This document shows positions 1-13,910 of a stretch of 64,000 nt of DNA, piece by piece (position 1 is the stretch's first letter; every line of letters starts with the position of its first letter). The DNA comes from Crotophaga sulcirostris (Eukaryota; Chordata; Aves; Cuculiformes; Crotophagidae), in NCBI GenBank assembly GCA_013397455.1, contig VYZB01000095.1, positions 1,638,355 through 1,702,354 of the forward strand, given 5' to 3'. The translations under genes were made by a program, and so were the position numbers. A model generated the notes under the pieces. The model made no database searches. It saw only the letters and a program-made list of their open reading frames with translations, and was not told the origin of the DNA.

Positions 1-3000
1 GGAGTAAATGTGACTTTTTTTGTTTCTTTTTTTGTAGACAGACACACAAGCATAAGCTTTTATTCAGTAGGTCCTGAGTGCACTGATTTGCAGATACACA
101 CAGAGAGTATAAGCCTATTTACTGCAACACGTGATTATATCATATGTGAAGATCCAAATCTTTAGAAAGCTGATCCAATCTTACTGAAGCCAGTGAGATA
201 TGTTTCCCTGACTTTCATAAGACTGAATCAGACCTTGTATGCCGCTTATTAGCTACATTAATTACTGTGTGATTTACCCTCCACATAATGTAATTGTGGT
301 TGATATATTCTGATGTGTACAGAAACTGAAATACATGTTGATGATCTTGCACACTGATGAGGACTGATTTGCTTATTAAGGAAATAAAAGCTAAAGATAG
401 TGGATCCCTTCAGACCTAGGACTTGTTATTTTCCCTAAGAGATGAGAGATTTTTCTAAGAGGAGCAGACTAAGGGAGGAATATAATCAATCTATTTGTTG
501 CTCTTAGCCTAGAACTGGTGAAAAAATTGATTTGTGTGACTAACAACAACAACTACAACATTGTTTTATATGTCAAGAAAAAAAATAGTCCATTATTTAG
601 ATCATCACCAGTAAATGTATGTTTTCGAAAATGAAATGCAGGTCCATCATCTCCTTCTTATCATCTCTATTCAATCTCCTAAACTCTTGCTGAACCTATA
701 ACATATGCTGCTAGAGAAAATCCTGGACTGCAAGAGAGGATGGGTCAATGATCAGAATGACATGCAGAGTAGCATCAGCAGAAGTTATTAGTGCCTACAT
801 GCAATTTATGAGTGAAATCAAACATGCAGATGACAAGAAGCTGGGGAAGAACTGCAGTATCCCAGGAAACAATCTACATTATTAAGAACTTAGCTCTGGT
901 GAAAGTATGATTAGCATACAAAACTGCAGACACTTTACTTCAAGATCCTCCTCAATGTCTCTTCTTCAAAACAGGAAGCACATTTAAGCTTATGAACTCT
1001 AATTTAAGACTGAACTCTAATTTGAGCTTTTACAAATGCAATTCCAAGGAAATCTGTAGAAACTTATTGATGCAGAAATTTTGTAGGTACACAAAACTGA
1101 AAATTATATTTATACAATAATTTTTTTCTACCGTCATTGGGATGGGTTTGATGAACCTGGAAAAGCATCATATTGGGGTTATTCTGGCTTATTTATTGTG
1201 TACTGTTCTATACATTCATCGATAGCTTTAAATGGCAAAGTCACAACTACCTCCAAGGGTTGGATGTTACTGGTATCAATGTTGGTATGCCAGCTGAACC
1301 ATCCAGAACTTAAATGTACCATAATCAGCACAGTTTCCTGAGCCTTAGGAAAAGGATACAGAAAAATGTCAAATGGAAACTGCATTATTTACATGTTTTG
1401 TATTACTGTCACAAGGAAACACTCACTAAATGAGAAGGAGGGGGTATAAACATCGGCTTTTGACTGCTCAAGTTTACCAGTCAAACTACTCTTTCAAAGA
1501 AAAGAATCTTCTCATATGTATTCCCAATGTAGCAAGACACCTAAGCGCATATTTTGTGTTTAATATGAGAGTGATCTCACAACTACAGGAAAGAATACCC
1601 AGGAGCACCTGAAAAATATTCTGATTAGTCAATTTACTACTAAGGACCAACTGTTCAACAAAAATGGCATTAGAGAAACCATCTTCTTGGGCACAGGGGC
1701 ACATTGCTGGCTTGTCGCCAGCTTGCTGTCCACCAGGACTCCCAGGTCTTGGAGAAAATTTAGCCTTGAACATCTCACTTATTCTATCTCCACATAAATA
1801 CAGCCATGTATGGATTAAGAATGCAACAATTGTTTAAGAAGTACACAGAAATGCTTAGAACAGAAAATAGAGAACAGGAGAATGAAAAAGGAATGAATAA
1901 CAGCTAATCTGGCACGTGAATCTTCACCGTCTTCCTTTAACTGACAAAATGGTAATATGCAAAACTTCAGGATTTTTCATTATGGTAATTTCTTTTGTTA
2001 ATTTGTGTGTCCAGTGCATCTTGCCTAGATGCTCGAGATCGTGTAGAGGGATGCGCATAGTTCCCCAGCACCTAGTTATATTTTTGGGGTACTTAATCAG
2101 CAGAATTATTTGCATAAGTGCTTTGCAAAATAAGTGCTCCTCAAAATGGCCTTGAGTAAGATAGCAGTGTGTTTAATTCACTACTATTTCTTCTTTGTAT
2201 TATAACAGATCATTTGGCATTGTGCAATTTCCTCTCGATTACTCTCTGTGATTCCAACAACATATTTTGGTACATAAAGAGAGTCTAAATGAAAGTGCTG
2301 AATAGAAGAGTATAAAAGAGGCTTCTCAGAGCATTGATGTTACAAGAAAACAGGTTAAAGTCCTATTAGCTTTCAATGCACAGCCTAATAGACGAGAAAA
2401 CAAAGCAGAAATGAAAAGTCCTGCCTCTAGAAAAAAATGCAATACCAGTAAAAATCTCTTGCTAAATATTTATATCCACTCGTGGCCAGGTTTGATGCAA
2501 ATGGACCTTCAAATTTTAGAATTTTAGAACTGATATTTTAGAACCGCTGCATATCCAGCAGATGGAAATGTATCAATACTTGCATGTGTGAGTCATTTGG
2601 AGTGCAGCATAATTACCAAGAAACAGAGTCCAGTAGCAATTAAAGTAATAAAATTTGTCAATGTTTCTTTCAATCTCTTTCTTTTACTTGCTTGGTGACA
2701 CTTGATAAGGTTGGGTTTCTGAATGACCTAACAGCTCATACATGGGTCCTTGGAAATGGGATGAATAGCTGAAGAAAATCATTAATAAGAGATCCAAAAT
2801 CAATTAATCTTAGATCTAAAACTACATCATAATTTTCAAGCAAGATGATACAATTGGTGCACCTTATGTGAACTGATTTTGAAGTGAATTTGAAGTAACT
2901 TCAATGGATCTATGGAATTCTTAGCAAAAAGAAAGACATATTTAATTGTAGGGAAAAGGAAAATAGGAGGTTGGACTTGTTTTAAATGTACAAATTACTC

Positions 3001-5689
3001 TCTCAAATAAAAGGAACTTCTAATCTTGTGCTTATATTTAGATCATATTAACATGTACTCCTCTGTATATACTCAAGCACACAGCTCATAATCAAGTTTT
3101 CTTTTCAAATTACAAATTAAAATGGAAAAAGGAAGTCTATAAATTGTACTATGCTTTGAAACATAATCATCTTCTAAAAATAAAAACAGTACTTAATGTC
3201 TGATGTGTGGCAAGATATTATAAAAAGACATGGCTATTTACATTTATTAAACACTAATAAATCATTTCTCTTCAGACCTTTCTAGCAGATCTTCTTTTCA
3301 CCCAGTTCAAACTCTCTTGGACAGGGAAGCATCACCCAGTTTCTAGTCCCTTGCCCTTCCTCCTCTCTGGCTTAACTAGATAGACTAAAACCCTTAGATA
3401 GGCATTACCCTTCACATGCTCACCTTTGTCTCACAGGTGTGAAGACAATATTTCAAGCACCTTTCTCTGGCACTGCTGCTCAGATTAGGTCATATGTGAG
3501 TGCTGTGGGTGAGGACAGGGCTGCAGGCTCTTTTTCCCTCTGTCTTGCCCTGGAAGGGGAAAATATTCCATGGTTATTTCCTAGCAGCTTTCCTGATTAG
3601 CCTTTGCAAAGGCTATGTGCAGTTTGCTCGTTAAGAGCTGGCATAGGTAATTTTTTCAGAAATGAATATACAGAGAAGGACAAATCAGCCTGCTTTTTGA
3701 TATTCAAACCATGAGCATAGCTCAAATACAAGACCTGTGCCATCATTCCACTGGGCAAAGGTTTAGGATAACTCAGGGCTTAGATCTTCTAGCATTTGGT
3801 AAGACAGTTTGTGTGACACACTAGCCATGCCACTGGACATCCAATGTCACACCCATTGCCACTAGAGTCTGCAGCTGTCTATCTCTTTAGCTGTTCCATT
3901 CGCAAGAGCAATGACAAACCACCAAAGCCAAGCAGCTACTGAGAAATGTATTCTCTCTCCTACTGAATGTGTAAAGAGAGACCAAAATATTAGTGATATT
4001 TAAATACGAAGGAATAGCACAGAGAGATAACCGGTATCACTGGACTTGTAGGGGACAAAATGATGCTTTAATGACAGACTTTCATATGAGCTGGCTTTGC
4101 CTTCGTTATTGATTTCATTATTGTTGAGTCAGCCTGAGAGACCTTTGCTCCTGTCTCTTGTAGCACCCAGAAACCTTCTATAGAAAAGGTACTCGATCTG
4201 ATGAAGCCGTTAGAAATTCCAGCACTTTTCTTCTTGGCCTTTGTTTAAAAGTCTTTCTCTTTTTTTTTTAAATTCTGGATTCCATCAGCTCCCAGATCTA
4301 TTGTTCAAGCAGAAGAGATAAATATTTTGCATCTCCAAATCATCATGAACCCCAGCTAGACATAAATACAGTCTGTTTGCTGCACTGATGATTCTACTTG
4401 GATATATTTCCTACCATAAAATATAGATTATGTTGAATTATGACCAATTTCATCTAGAAACCAACTGATTATTTTCTTCTTTTCCTTATTATCAAAGAGA
4501 TTCTAAATTATAGTACTAAACAGAAATAGCATCACCAAGGAGGAAGGAATGGTGCAGATCATCATTTCACACTGAATCATTTACTTGTTAAACAGTAAGC
4601 CCTGAAATTAACTTTCCCTCCTGACACACAAGCATGCATATATGCATGTAAGTAAAATTATTAAAGACTTCATCTTTAGCAAAAATAATGGCCACATATG
4701 GTTCAGCTAATCTTAGAGTCACCCTGGCATTACAGTGCTGTCTTGTTCCTATTTATATTATTTAATATTCAACTTAGTCTCATTGCTAACTGGTTTAAAT
4801 TCATCTAACCTGTAAACATTTGTGTCTGCCTAGGTCAGCATAGAAGTAGTCCTAGCCTCCTAATTTATTGCTGCACAGCAATGCATGGCTATTACAAAAT
4901 TTAAATATTTCCTGACAGCTCTCTGAGGAAATCTAAAGTTAATGATCTACATTCATGGTACTGTTAATATTTCCTGCCAGGCTGAAGACCAGTTGCTAAT
5001 AACTTGGCAAATTTCCAGGTTCTTGTCTAAAATTAACTTTTTTTTTCACTTTTTTTTGTTTTGTTTACAAATATTAACTCTGATTCGTGAATTCCCAGGG
5101 TAGGAGGGCAGGCAAGCTCCATGGTTCCCTTCTGAAAGCATTTTTCCAAGACCTTGGTTTAAAAGAACACTTTTACAACTCTTCAAAAATGAACCCCACT
5201 GATGTGGGCTCAACTGTACATTCACTTTGGGAAGAGAGTTTTGTGGACTGGTGGGTGTCTCTGTAGCCAGTGTGAAACAACACTTGAGTTGGCCACTGGG
5301 AACCCCCACAGATCCCCGTCCCAAGACTGGGATCTACAATTCCCAGGCTGCATTAGTTCTTTGGTTCGCATCTGCTTTCCTTATGCCACACAGCTGCCAC
5401 AGCTTCTGGGTGGGTGATATGCTGCCAAGGTAAAGTGGCAGTCTGGTGGGAGGAGGGAGGTCAAAACCCTTTGGGTTTGTGTTTTGAATTTTTTTATAGG
5501 ATAACCACCATATTATATCCTGTTGTAAGATCTTAGTGAACATGAGATGTCCATCATTCTTAACAGCAACTACGAAGTGCAATGTAAACATGAGTAAATA
5601 AAACATCTATTTTTCGAGGGTGGGCTTTTTCAGACATATAAAAAAAAGAAAGAGAAGAGGTTAGAAGAACCAAGACTGGTGACTGACTT
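1..5689. other. Non-coding sequence, CNTN6 5' intron or 5' flank
   Basis: I see no gene in this stretch. Open frames are short (under 100 codons), overlap on both strands and have no recognisable domains. The DNA is AT-rich with scattered homopolymer runs, such as T-runs near 4259 and 5040-5060. A more GC-rich patch at about 5200-5460 carries overlapping short frames on both strands but no family I recognise. Assignment to CNTN6 intron or upstream flank is inferred from the plus-strand CNTN6 exons further right. Confidence 0.6.
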
Positions 5690-6115
5690 CTCTGGAAAAA
5701 CCTGTTTCACTGCCTCATGATCCTCACAGTAAAGAATTTCTTCCTAATATCTTGTATAAATCTACCCTCTTTCAGCTAAAAACCGCTATCCCTTGTCCCA
5801 TCACTGCACTCCCTGATAAAAAGCCCCTCCCCAGCTTTCCTGTGGCCCCCTCTGAGCACTGAAAAGCTGCTATAAGGTCTCCCCAGAGCCTTTTCTTCAG
5901 GTTGAACAACCCCAACTCTCTCAGCCTGTCCTTGTATAGGAGGTGCTCCAGCCCTCTGATCATCTTTGTGGCCTCCTCTGGAATTGCTCTAACAGATCCA
6001 TGTCCTTCCTTTGCTGAGGATGCCAGAACTGAATGCAGTACTCATGAGAGCAGAGGGGAAGAATCGCCTCCTTCGACCTGCTGGTCACACTACTTTTGCT
6101 GCAGCCTGGGATATG
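5690..6115 (-). mobile_element. CR1 LINE fragment, antisense to CNTN6
   Basis: On the minus strand this matches the 3' part of a CR1 non-LTR retrotransposon. The frame at 5963-5772 reads in the order IRGLEHLLYKDRLRELGLF, then a GDLIAAFQCSEG block, which is the usual order at the C-terminal end of CR1 ORF2. The plus-strand text shows the usual antisense CR1 phrases around 'actctctcagcctgtcctt' (5916-5934). Both ends fade into unrelated sequence, so the boundaries are approximate. The 3' ATTCTATG tail is not recognisable at the left edge. The copy is 5'-truncated, short and diverged, and cannot encode anything functional. Orientation is opposite to the CNTN6 exons. Confidence 0.85.
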
Positions 6116-7308
6116 CAGAACCTGTCGATCAGCTGAGAAAACTTATGTGGGTTTTTTTCCTGAACTAGAGTCCCGAGATGACTTGTTGCCCCATAAATAA
6201 GTCTGAGAAGCAGACAGGGGACTTCTGATGCATCACGTAATTGTTGTGTTGTGTTTAATACCCACCCAAAACCCCTCATAGGACATGCTATGTGCCGCTT
6301 TCTTTCATATTTTGTGCCTGACATGCTTTAGTTTCAAAGCACATTATTCCTCCCCTTTATCCTCTAGAACACAGAATATGAAAATGAATAGTTTCTTAAT
6401 GCACTGGCCATAACAGTACTTTTTTAAGTAGGAGAAGCTGGTAGCCAGGTGTTGTGATGACGAGTGACTAGTCTCTGTTGGGTTTGGAAGCCCAGCATTT
6501 GAAGCTCGCTGACTGTAATTGAGAGGAATAACAAACAATGAGCAACAGTGAAATAAGAAAGAGAGAGATCATTTCAGATGTTAGAGCAATAAACCGCAAA
6601 TGAGATTCAATGCTGGTAAATATATAATACATCAACAAGCCAAGAATAATAAAAAAAAGGTCTCTCAGTAAATGGTAAACTCCCATTGCATACTGATCAA
6701 ATGAGATTTGTGAGCTATTGCAGGGAAATCCCCTTGGCCATTAGCATTGCCAGGTAAAGTCATCTGTCTGGCGTCTGTCGCTGAGAAGGACAGAGTCTTG
6801 TTATTACACTTCTGAGAAACACAGCAGTTCGACCCTGGCTGTGGTGGGAGATACCAAGTGAAGTGACCTGAGACTGCATCAGTCTCACTGTGCACTGTGA
6901 TTTTCTCCGTGGCCACCAGCTGGAGGTATAGATGTTTAAGAAATGCAGAAGTAAGAACTTTGTTACTAAGGATATTATTTTGTTTGAAAGGAGAGAACCA
7001 TAAAGATATCACAATAACTTTAATATGGATTTTAATAAAAGAAAACTCTGGGACAATAAATATGAAGCCAGCAAAAGATTAAAATGAAAACACTGAATAG
7101 TGGACTTTAGGGTGGCACAAATTAAAGCGTTCTTGTGATATAAGACTTGTATTGAAACAACTACTGCATGAGATCTTGAAAGAGGTGAAGTCTTCAAGAT
7201 GCTATTGTAAAAGTTTATTAATACCCCATCCTTGAAGAAACCTGCACGGTATCTTTTGATGACATTCTAATTTTATCTTATTTTACTGAAGAAATGGGAA
7301 TTTTGCTA

Positions 7309-7332
7309 CTGACTTCAGTTGGAACAGAATCA
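7309..7332. repeat. Possible degenerate ancient dispersed repeat, core TGACTTCAGT
   Basis: The core 'ctgacttcagttggaacag' resembles motifs at 19231-19300 and 36075-36103, all built around TGA(C/T)TTCA(G/C)(T/C). Cores of this kind recur in old interspersed repeats of sauropsid genomes. The match is short and I cannot name a family. Confidence 0.25.
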
Positions 7333-9026
7333 ATTTTTTATCATTATTACACTGATAATATTTGGAAGGCTCTTTTTAGAGTTCTTAAGCTTTTACTTAT
7401 AGATATGAAGCAGATATTAAATTTTTCATCTTTGAAGAATAATGTATGATCTTCAGTTTCAGTATTTGGAAACCATCTAGACATTCAGCTTTAGTGTTTG
7501 TGAACATGCTAAAAGAAATGTCATAATTAGTTTACAGGTGATATTGTTGGCTTTGGTAAATTTAACACTTTTAGATGTCTTCAGAAAATGTATTTCATAA
7601 TGTATTGAATTGAAAATTGATCCACACTTGTACTTCCGCCAAACCTTTCTAGCATTTGTATGACTTTTTCTACCTCAGTGTTTGCTCATTAAGTACTGTA
7701 GACTGTATTGAGTGATTAGTAAAGAATCTTCTATTTGTTGAAAATAATCTATGTGATGAAAACTTCTAAACTCTAATCCACATGGAAAATGTTCTGTTCT
7801 GCATTTCACAGAAACCTTTAAAGACTAGGCTGAAGTTTCCATCTCACCAAAATACAAGGCAGTTTTCATACAGATATTTGAATGTCCATTGCCAAATATG
7901 TAGAGATTGAATAAGAACAGCACTATTTTAGCTGAAGAATGTATAGAGCTCTTGCATTTGATCCTTTCAATCCTGTCAGTTACTTGGCAAAGAGCTGGAA
8001 AATCCTGCCTACCAGGACGACTAACTGGAATGGCTCAGGAGGATTGAAGTCATAACCCAAGTCCTTACATGAAGCTAATGTATGGGTGAATATATGCTGT
8101 CATGTTGTAGCAGATGTTAATATCTTTCTGCCATGTCTTCAAATAAGTATTCTGATTAGTAGATTCTAGATGACAATTTCTACTTTTGACAGTTCTGATA
8201 AAGAATACTGCTTTGACATATACAACATTATTTAAATGTTTAATAGCTATGATTGTTTCTAGTTTTCCTCTGTGAACGTTTTGATGGCAGATGATACTCC
8301 TAGTGCAGGTACAAAGGCATGAAAAGGGATGAAACTAATAGAGCAAGAGGTCTGTCACCTCTGTCCTGATAAGATTGAAAAAGGCTTAGGTGACCTAAGT
8401 GTTTTATTGGACTAAGGTAGCATTAGATCTTTTTCCTGCCATCATGAGGAAGGTCATGTTCAGAAGGGACAGTGGCTGGAGCATGAGTAGGTCAGCCCAA
8501 ACTCCCAGCTCTCCTTTCAGTGAAAAGCTGATGTGAAAGGTTGGGGAACCTGGATCTTGACTCCATCTGGAGTTAGGCTGTGACTCGGTTACACATCTGA
8601 GCCAAGGATTTGACTTATTCCCAAGTCTAGTAATATACATAATAAATTTTGCTTTTTCTCTCTTAATGCATACTACATATTATAGCAGGAAAATCTTAAA
8701 CTGCAAACAAAAAGGGAAGTGAAATGGAAAATTGTATATGAGATTAATTCTTCCAGAATGCCTCCAGGATCTATGTATCTGCAAATGCAAAAAGATGGAA
8801 GGTCAACGGCACATAACCTTTTGGTGAACCACTGTACATATTGCCTACAGAAACTTCTAAGCTTGAATTAGTTTTGCGTTCCTTCAGTTGCTGGAACCAT
8901 GGCAGTCATTGCTAAGTGCTACTGTCACTGCTGCAAATCTTTCTTTAAGGTTATCCATTTCGCCCCGGGAAGCTTTTGTGGCTGACATTTTTCTTTTTAT
9001 CAAACAACGTAAGATAAATAATTACC

Positions 9027-9058
9027 CTACTTCTGCCTCACTCTACTTCTGCCTCGCT
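9027..9058 (+). repeat. Tandem duplication, 16-bp period
   Basis: The unit 'ctacttctgcctc' appears at 9027 and again at 9043, giving two copies of a 16-bp period with nearly identical pyrimidine-rich content. It looks like a simple local duplication with no coding context. Confidence 0.7.
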
Positions 9059-10261
9059 TCTCTTTAGTTTATGAAGAGAGTTGCAGGCTAGAAATCCCCT
9101 GTCAAAGGCACCTATGCTTATCCCAGCTACAAATTTAATGTAGAAGACACATTTTCCTGAAATCAGAAGCGATCACTTCAGCTAGGAATATAGAACACAT
9201 CACTGAGATACATATAGGTAAAACTGCAGCACAACTGTAGCAGGATGAGGCCTTATGTTTTTTGATATCACATTTCAGTATCTTAAAGATTCACTCACTG
9301 TAAATGGATGCTGGTCCTTGCTGCTGCCTCCAGGAATATCAGCAATGAACACTAATGTTCACCATATATTTCTGAACTATTTAAACAGATCTAATTGCTT
9401 TTTATATTACATAAGGTAAAATGAGGTAACTAACAAAAACCAATAATTCACTGAATATTTTAGCAGACACATGCAATGATGTGCCTCACTTAATTGACAA
9501 ATATTTTATACTAGCCTGAATTTGGATAGTCTTACACATAAATAACATTCCAAAAGATAATCCTCCATGTGACAGAGACAATAGAACTACAAAACAGAAA
9601 TTACTACAAACTAATATATTGATTTTATAACAATATGTTGTCTTCAATTGACTTGAGACACAAAATGTTTATATGCAAAACAAGGCATGATAAGTGACCG
9701 TAGAATCCATGGAAAAGGTGTTATAAAGAAAAATGCAATTATTAGCATTTTATTTATAATAAATTCATGTCCCATGGTTTTGGTAATGGGATAGAAGTTT
9801 ACTTGAATGCCATTTACCATTCTGGGCAGTGTCAAATTGAATTTGTTGCATATTTTAATTTTATCATTTCCTTGAAAGAGATTTCTCAATGGGTCTGGAC
9901 TGAAGCCAGTCCTTGGCAGAGTCCAGTTCTTGAAAAGCTGCAGGTGTGAAGACATAGCCTGGAGCGCAGTGCAAGGGAACCCTAGCACTTTCTATGCAGA
10001 CTAATATCCTTTTTTTATGTGTCCCACAGTAAGAGACCAATAGACCAGCCAGGGCTTAAAATTAATAGAAAAGACTTCACAACTCCTCAAACTAAACCAA
10101 ATTCTTTTCCAGTTTTATCCCGCTATACCATAGTAAGATACCTCTGCCTTTATTTATCGTACATATCACTGCAAAGCGTAGAAATAACACCATGCATTTA
10201 TATGCCAAAAAGAAAAGACAACACTTGAGATGATTGGATCAAATTATACCTTTGTTTGTGC

Positions 10262-10316
10262 TATATATATACACAGACTCACATACATATATACATATAG
10301 ACACAGAGGTATATAA
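10262..10316. repeat. TA/CA-rich low-complexity tract
   Basis: The tract consists of interrupted TA, CA and CATA units (tatatatatacacag, then catacatatatacatat). It is an imperfect microsatellite. Confidence 0.65.
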
Positions 10317-13082
10317 AAAGCTAATATGTTTACATCTCCTAAGTTACAAGGAAACACTACCAGCAATGTTGGTACAAGATGAATGTGAGCGTGTGAAGCA
10401 AAATTTTACATTTCCCATGAGACAGCCCTTTCAGATTGATTACTGGCATTGCATACTGTGTAAAAATTGAAAATAAGAATATCAAAGTACTAGTAAATAA
10501 GCTACAAACAACATGGTTCATATGAGATAACTGCACCTTTACTGTGCTTTCCTAAGGCTTGGTTAAGCACAAGGGCTGTGATTGTGTTACAACAGTTATA
10601 TTCATTACGACTTAAGCTGTTTACTGTTGAAAGACATTTTTATGCTGATTTGTCAACAACACAACACACTGGGGTTTATATCTTTCAGTCTTTATGTTTG
10701 GGTTAAATACAGCAAATTCTCTCATTGCCTTTTTCCTATTTAGACACAGTTACTTACAGTTGTGAATGCCCACACAAATGTTTGTGCTACTGCTTTAAAC
10801 TAGTCACATATTCATAATGTTCTGGGGAAAGTGTGTCACTCACTAACACCTTCTAAGGGCATTGCAACAGCAATGCTAGTGGGGTGCTAACTGCACATAA
10901 AGCACATGGATACATTCTGCAGTGCCTTGATGGGAGAGAAGTGTTTCTGGTTCAGCTTTCTAATTTAAGCTCTCTAATTGTTGCTGTCTATGAAAATAAA
11001 ACCATCAATAGAAATCCTGTTGTGCCTTGTACTTAACTGTTAGAAGAGGATGTGAATCCTCAGAAGGATCCTTCATCATGGGAGGATGAGCAAGTTCATC
11101 TCATGCATGGATGGTGGATCCCATTTGCTCAGCACCTTGCTCAACCTAAGCCTTTTCCCTTGTCCTTAGATGTCACAGGACCACCAGAGTGCCATTATTA
11201 TTTAGTAAGCCAGCTATGGCCTTCATAACTGCTTATTTCAATACTGGTGAATCCATCTGGGGAGCTGAGTGAGGCCTCGTCAAACATCAAAGTAGAGTCC
11301 AATGCATTACTCCTCATTTGCCAGTAAGGTACTTTAATGTGGGGGCTTTAAGTGGCAAAAGCATCTGTAATTTCATACCATATATGAGTCCCAATGTCAA
11401 CAGAAATGCAAAGAGCTTTTAGGATTTAGGAAAATGTTTTTAAAACACAAGATTTAAACCCTCCCTGAAGAATTTATGTACTAAATTTGAATTGCAAATA
11501 AGCTAAAATATTTTCTGTTACCCTAGGAAAAGGAAGCAATAGCAGTCAGGAGTGAAAAACAAATGAAAATCCAAGTCCTTCAGTGAAAAAGGAAAAATAG
11601 GATTGATCAGTATCAGAAACTTTAGTTAAATAACATGGAGTACTATCCTCCTTCAGAATATGGTTCAATAATTTTAAATAAGCAGTAAGTACTACAACAG
11701 CACAGGTAAATCTTGCTGGAGACTGTAAAACTGGTTGCTTCTGCTTCTGCTCTGGTAGTTACAAGTATTTGCTATTCAGTCAGTAATGGATATCTGGAAA
11801 ATAGTTTGAGTGCAGAAAGTGCCTCAGGGATAAAAAGTTTGAAAAGAAAAATGTAGCTGTATATCATTGGCATTCATGAGAAAATCCACGTTAGATGCCT
11901 TCAAATCAGGTGCTCAGGAGACAATATAGAGATCAGGAGCAATGGTGTGCCAAGAATGCAAGTCTAGCTGGGACAGACTCAGCTTATTTCCTGGCAGATG
12001 AAGAATACAAAAGTATGTAAGGCCAAATTCAAAAGATAATATAGATGCTGGTGGGAGGGAAAGCTGATGCTGCAGAATAAAAAGGCTATGCATACACTCC
12101 CTGGATTACAGTCTCTTATCTTCAGATTTTTATTCCTTTCCTCCTCTATGCGTTCAAGGGATCTCTTTCTATAGGCAGTTCACTAATATACTAGACCTGA
12201 AGTGAAGCTTCTCTGCAAGTACCACTGCAGAATTTAGCCCCAAATCCCTGTTGTAAATAATTGTTTCTTACACCAGGTCAAAAAGTTACTATTTCTGCAA
12301 ACACAGCTACATTTTGCCATGGGTAAAAATGTCAATTTGCTTGAATTTAGCTAAGAGCAAAATCTCATCATTCCTACTGCCTGACAACTTTTACCTCAGA
12401 AAGATGTCAGTTCACCACCTGAATCGACTCTTTCTTGCTTTTACAAAACTAAAAGACAATTGTGGCAGAAATGTTGCATATTTTCATGAAAATTCAGATG
12501 ACAGCAGAAGTGCATTTTCTCCTTAGTCACAGACTTGATCTTGTAAATGTTTTGTTACTCAAAAAATAAGCAGTTGAAGAAAGTATAGGTCTTGAAACCT
12601 AAAGCTTAGGCACCAGGTTGAGCCTCAGCTCAATAACAAACAAAATATTGGCACTTATGTTGATGCACTAAATATTTGTCAGATGATTTTAACTAATGAA
12701 TGAATCTATAACGTATCTCCTTCTAAATTCCATTCCAAGGGAAAACAGCAATACAACTGCAAGCTTCAAACACATGACAAAAAAATCTTTCCCTTTATGT
12801 GCTAAGTGCAATGTCATTAAGTCAATGCACCTACTGATATCCCATGTTTAGACAGAAATTTTCAATATTCCAGATATCCAGAAAGACATTTTTGATGAAA
12901 GCAATACTTTTGTGCACTTTTTTTCCCAATAATATTACCCAGAGTATTAGAAATGAGAAGCAGATTCTGCACAACACGTCCAGGCAGCAGCTTGGCACTG
13001 TGCTGCATGCAGGGCCATAGCTGACCAGTGTATTTCCTCCAGGCTCAGTTCAGCCACATTTTTTCCACCACAGTATTTCTAT

Positions 13083-13910
13083 CTATTCATGGAATGACAA
13101 AATCATAGAATGGTTTGGGTTAGAAGGCACCCTAAGATCATCTAGTTCCAGCTCCCCTGCCATGGGCAGGGACACCTTCCACAAGACCAGGTTGCTCAAA
13201 GCCCCATCCAACCTGGTTTTGAACACTTCCAGGGATGGGGCATCCACAACTTCTCTGATCAACCTATTCCAGCACCTCACTCACTCACAGTAAGGAATTT
13301 CTTTCTAATATCTAATTTAACCCAAACCTTCCCTTCCATTTCCTGAACAAGCCCAACTCTCTCAGCCTGTCCTCATATGGGAGGTGCTCCACCCCTCTGA
13401 TAATCTTCATGGCCTTCCTCTGGGCTCTCTCTAACAGACCCTTCCTGTGCTGAGGACTCCTGAATTGAATACAGTGCTCCGGGTCAGGTCTCACAAGAGT
13501 GGAGTACAGAGGGAAAATCACCTCCTTCAACCTGCTGGCCACACATCTTTTGATGCAGCCCTGACTTCAGCTGGCTTTCTGGGCTGCAAGTGCACCTTGC
13601 CAGCTCGTGTTGAGCTTCTCATCCAATAACACCCCCAAATCCTTCTCTTCAGGACAACTCTCAATCCATACTCCAACCAGCCTGTAATTGTGGTTGGGAT
13701 TGCCCAGACCCAAGTGCAGGACCTTGACCTTGGCCTTGTTGAACTTCATGAAGTTCACACAGGCCCACCTCTCAAGTCTACCAGCAGCCCTCTGGATGCC
13801 ATCCCTTCCATCCAACATGTTGACCACATCACACAGCTTGGTGCCATCGGCAAGCTTGCTGAGAGTACCTTCAACCTTCTGTCCATGTCTGCAACAAAGA
13901 TGTTAAACAT
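13083..13910 (-). mobile_element. CR1 LINE, 5'-truncated, antisense to CNTN6
   Basis: This is a clear CR1 retrotransposon copy read on the minus strand, covering the reverse-transcriptase tail and the 3' end. Successive minus-strand pieces are: RT sequence near 13905-13830, where the catalytic FADD box appears as LADG; a LERWACVNFMKFNKAK block followed by VKVLHLGLGNPNHNYRL and EEKDLGVLLDEKLNTSW (13827-13567); ERAQRKAMKIIRG with RLRELGLF (13542-13312); and REVVDAPSLEVFKTRLDGAL with LELDDLRVPSNPNHSM (13280-13083). The left edge (13083-13110) is the 3' terminus, with degenerate ATTCTATG-type units ('tcatagaatggtttggg' in plus sense). The frame shifts at least once and contains stops, and the catalytic aspartate is lost, so the copy is dead. 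The right boundary is approximate. Confidence 0.93.

Larger units (their letters stand above)
6116..13082. other. Non-coding sequence, no gene seen
   Basis: No gene is supported here. The frames are short and unstructured; the longest, about 115 codons on the minus strand at 7012-6665, has no recognisable motif. The stretch holds a short degenerate repeat-like motif at 7309-7332, a small tandem repeat at 9027-9058 and a TA/CA-rich low-complexity tract at 10262-10316. The rest is AT-rich and featureless to reading. Confidence 0.6.

Noticed and set aside
5200..5460. GC-richer patch with overlapping frames on both strands, considered as an exon or retrogene
   Set aside because: There is no family-like motif, the frames are under 100 codons and overlap in all directions, and no consistent splice pair brackets the patch.
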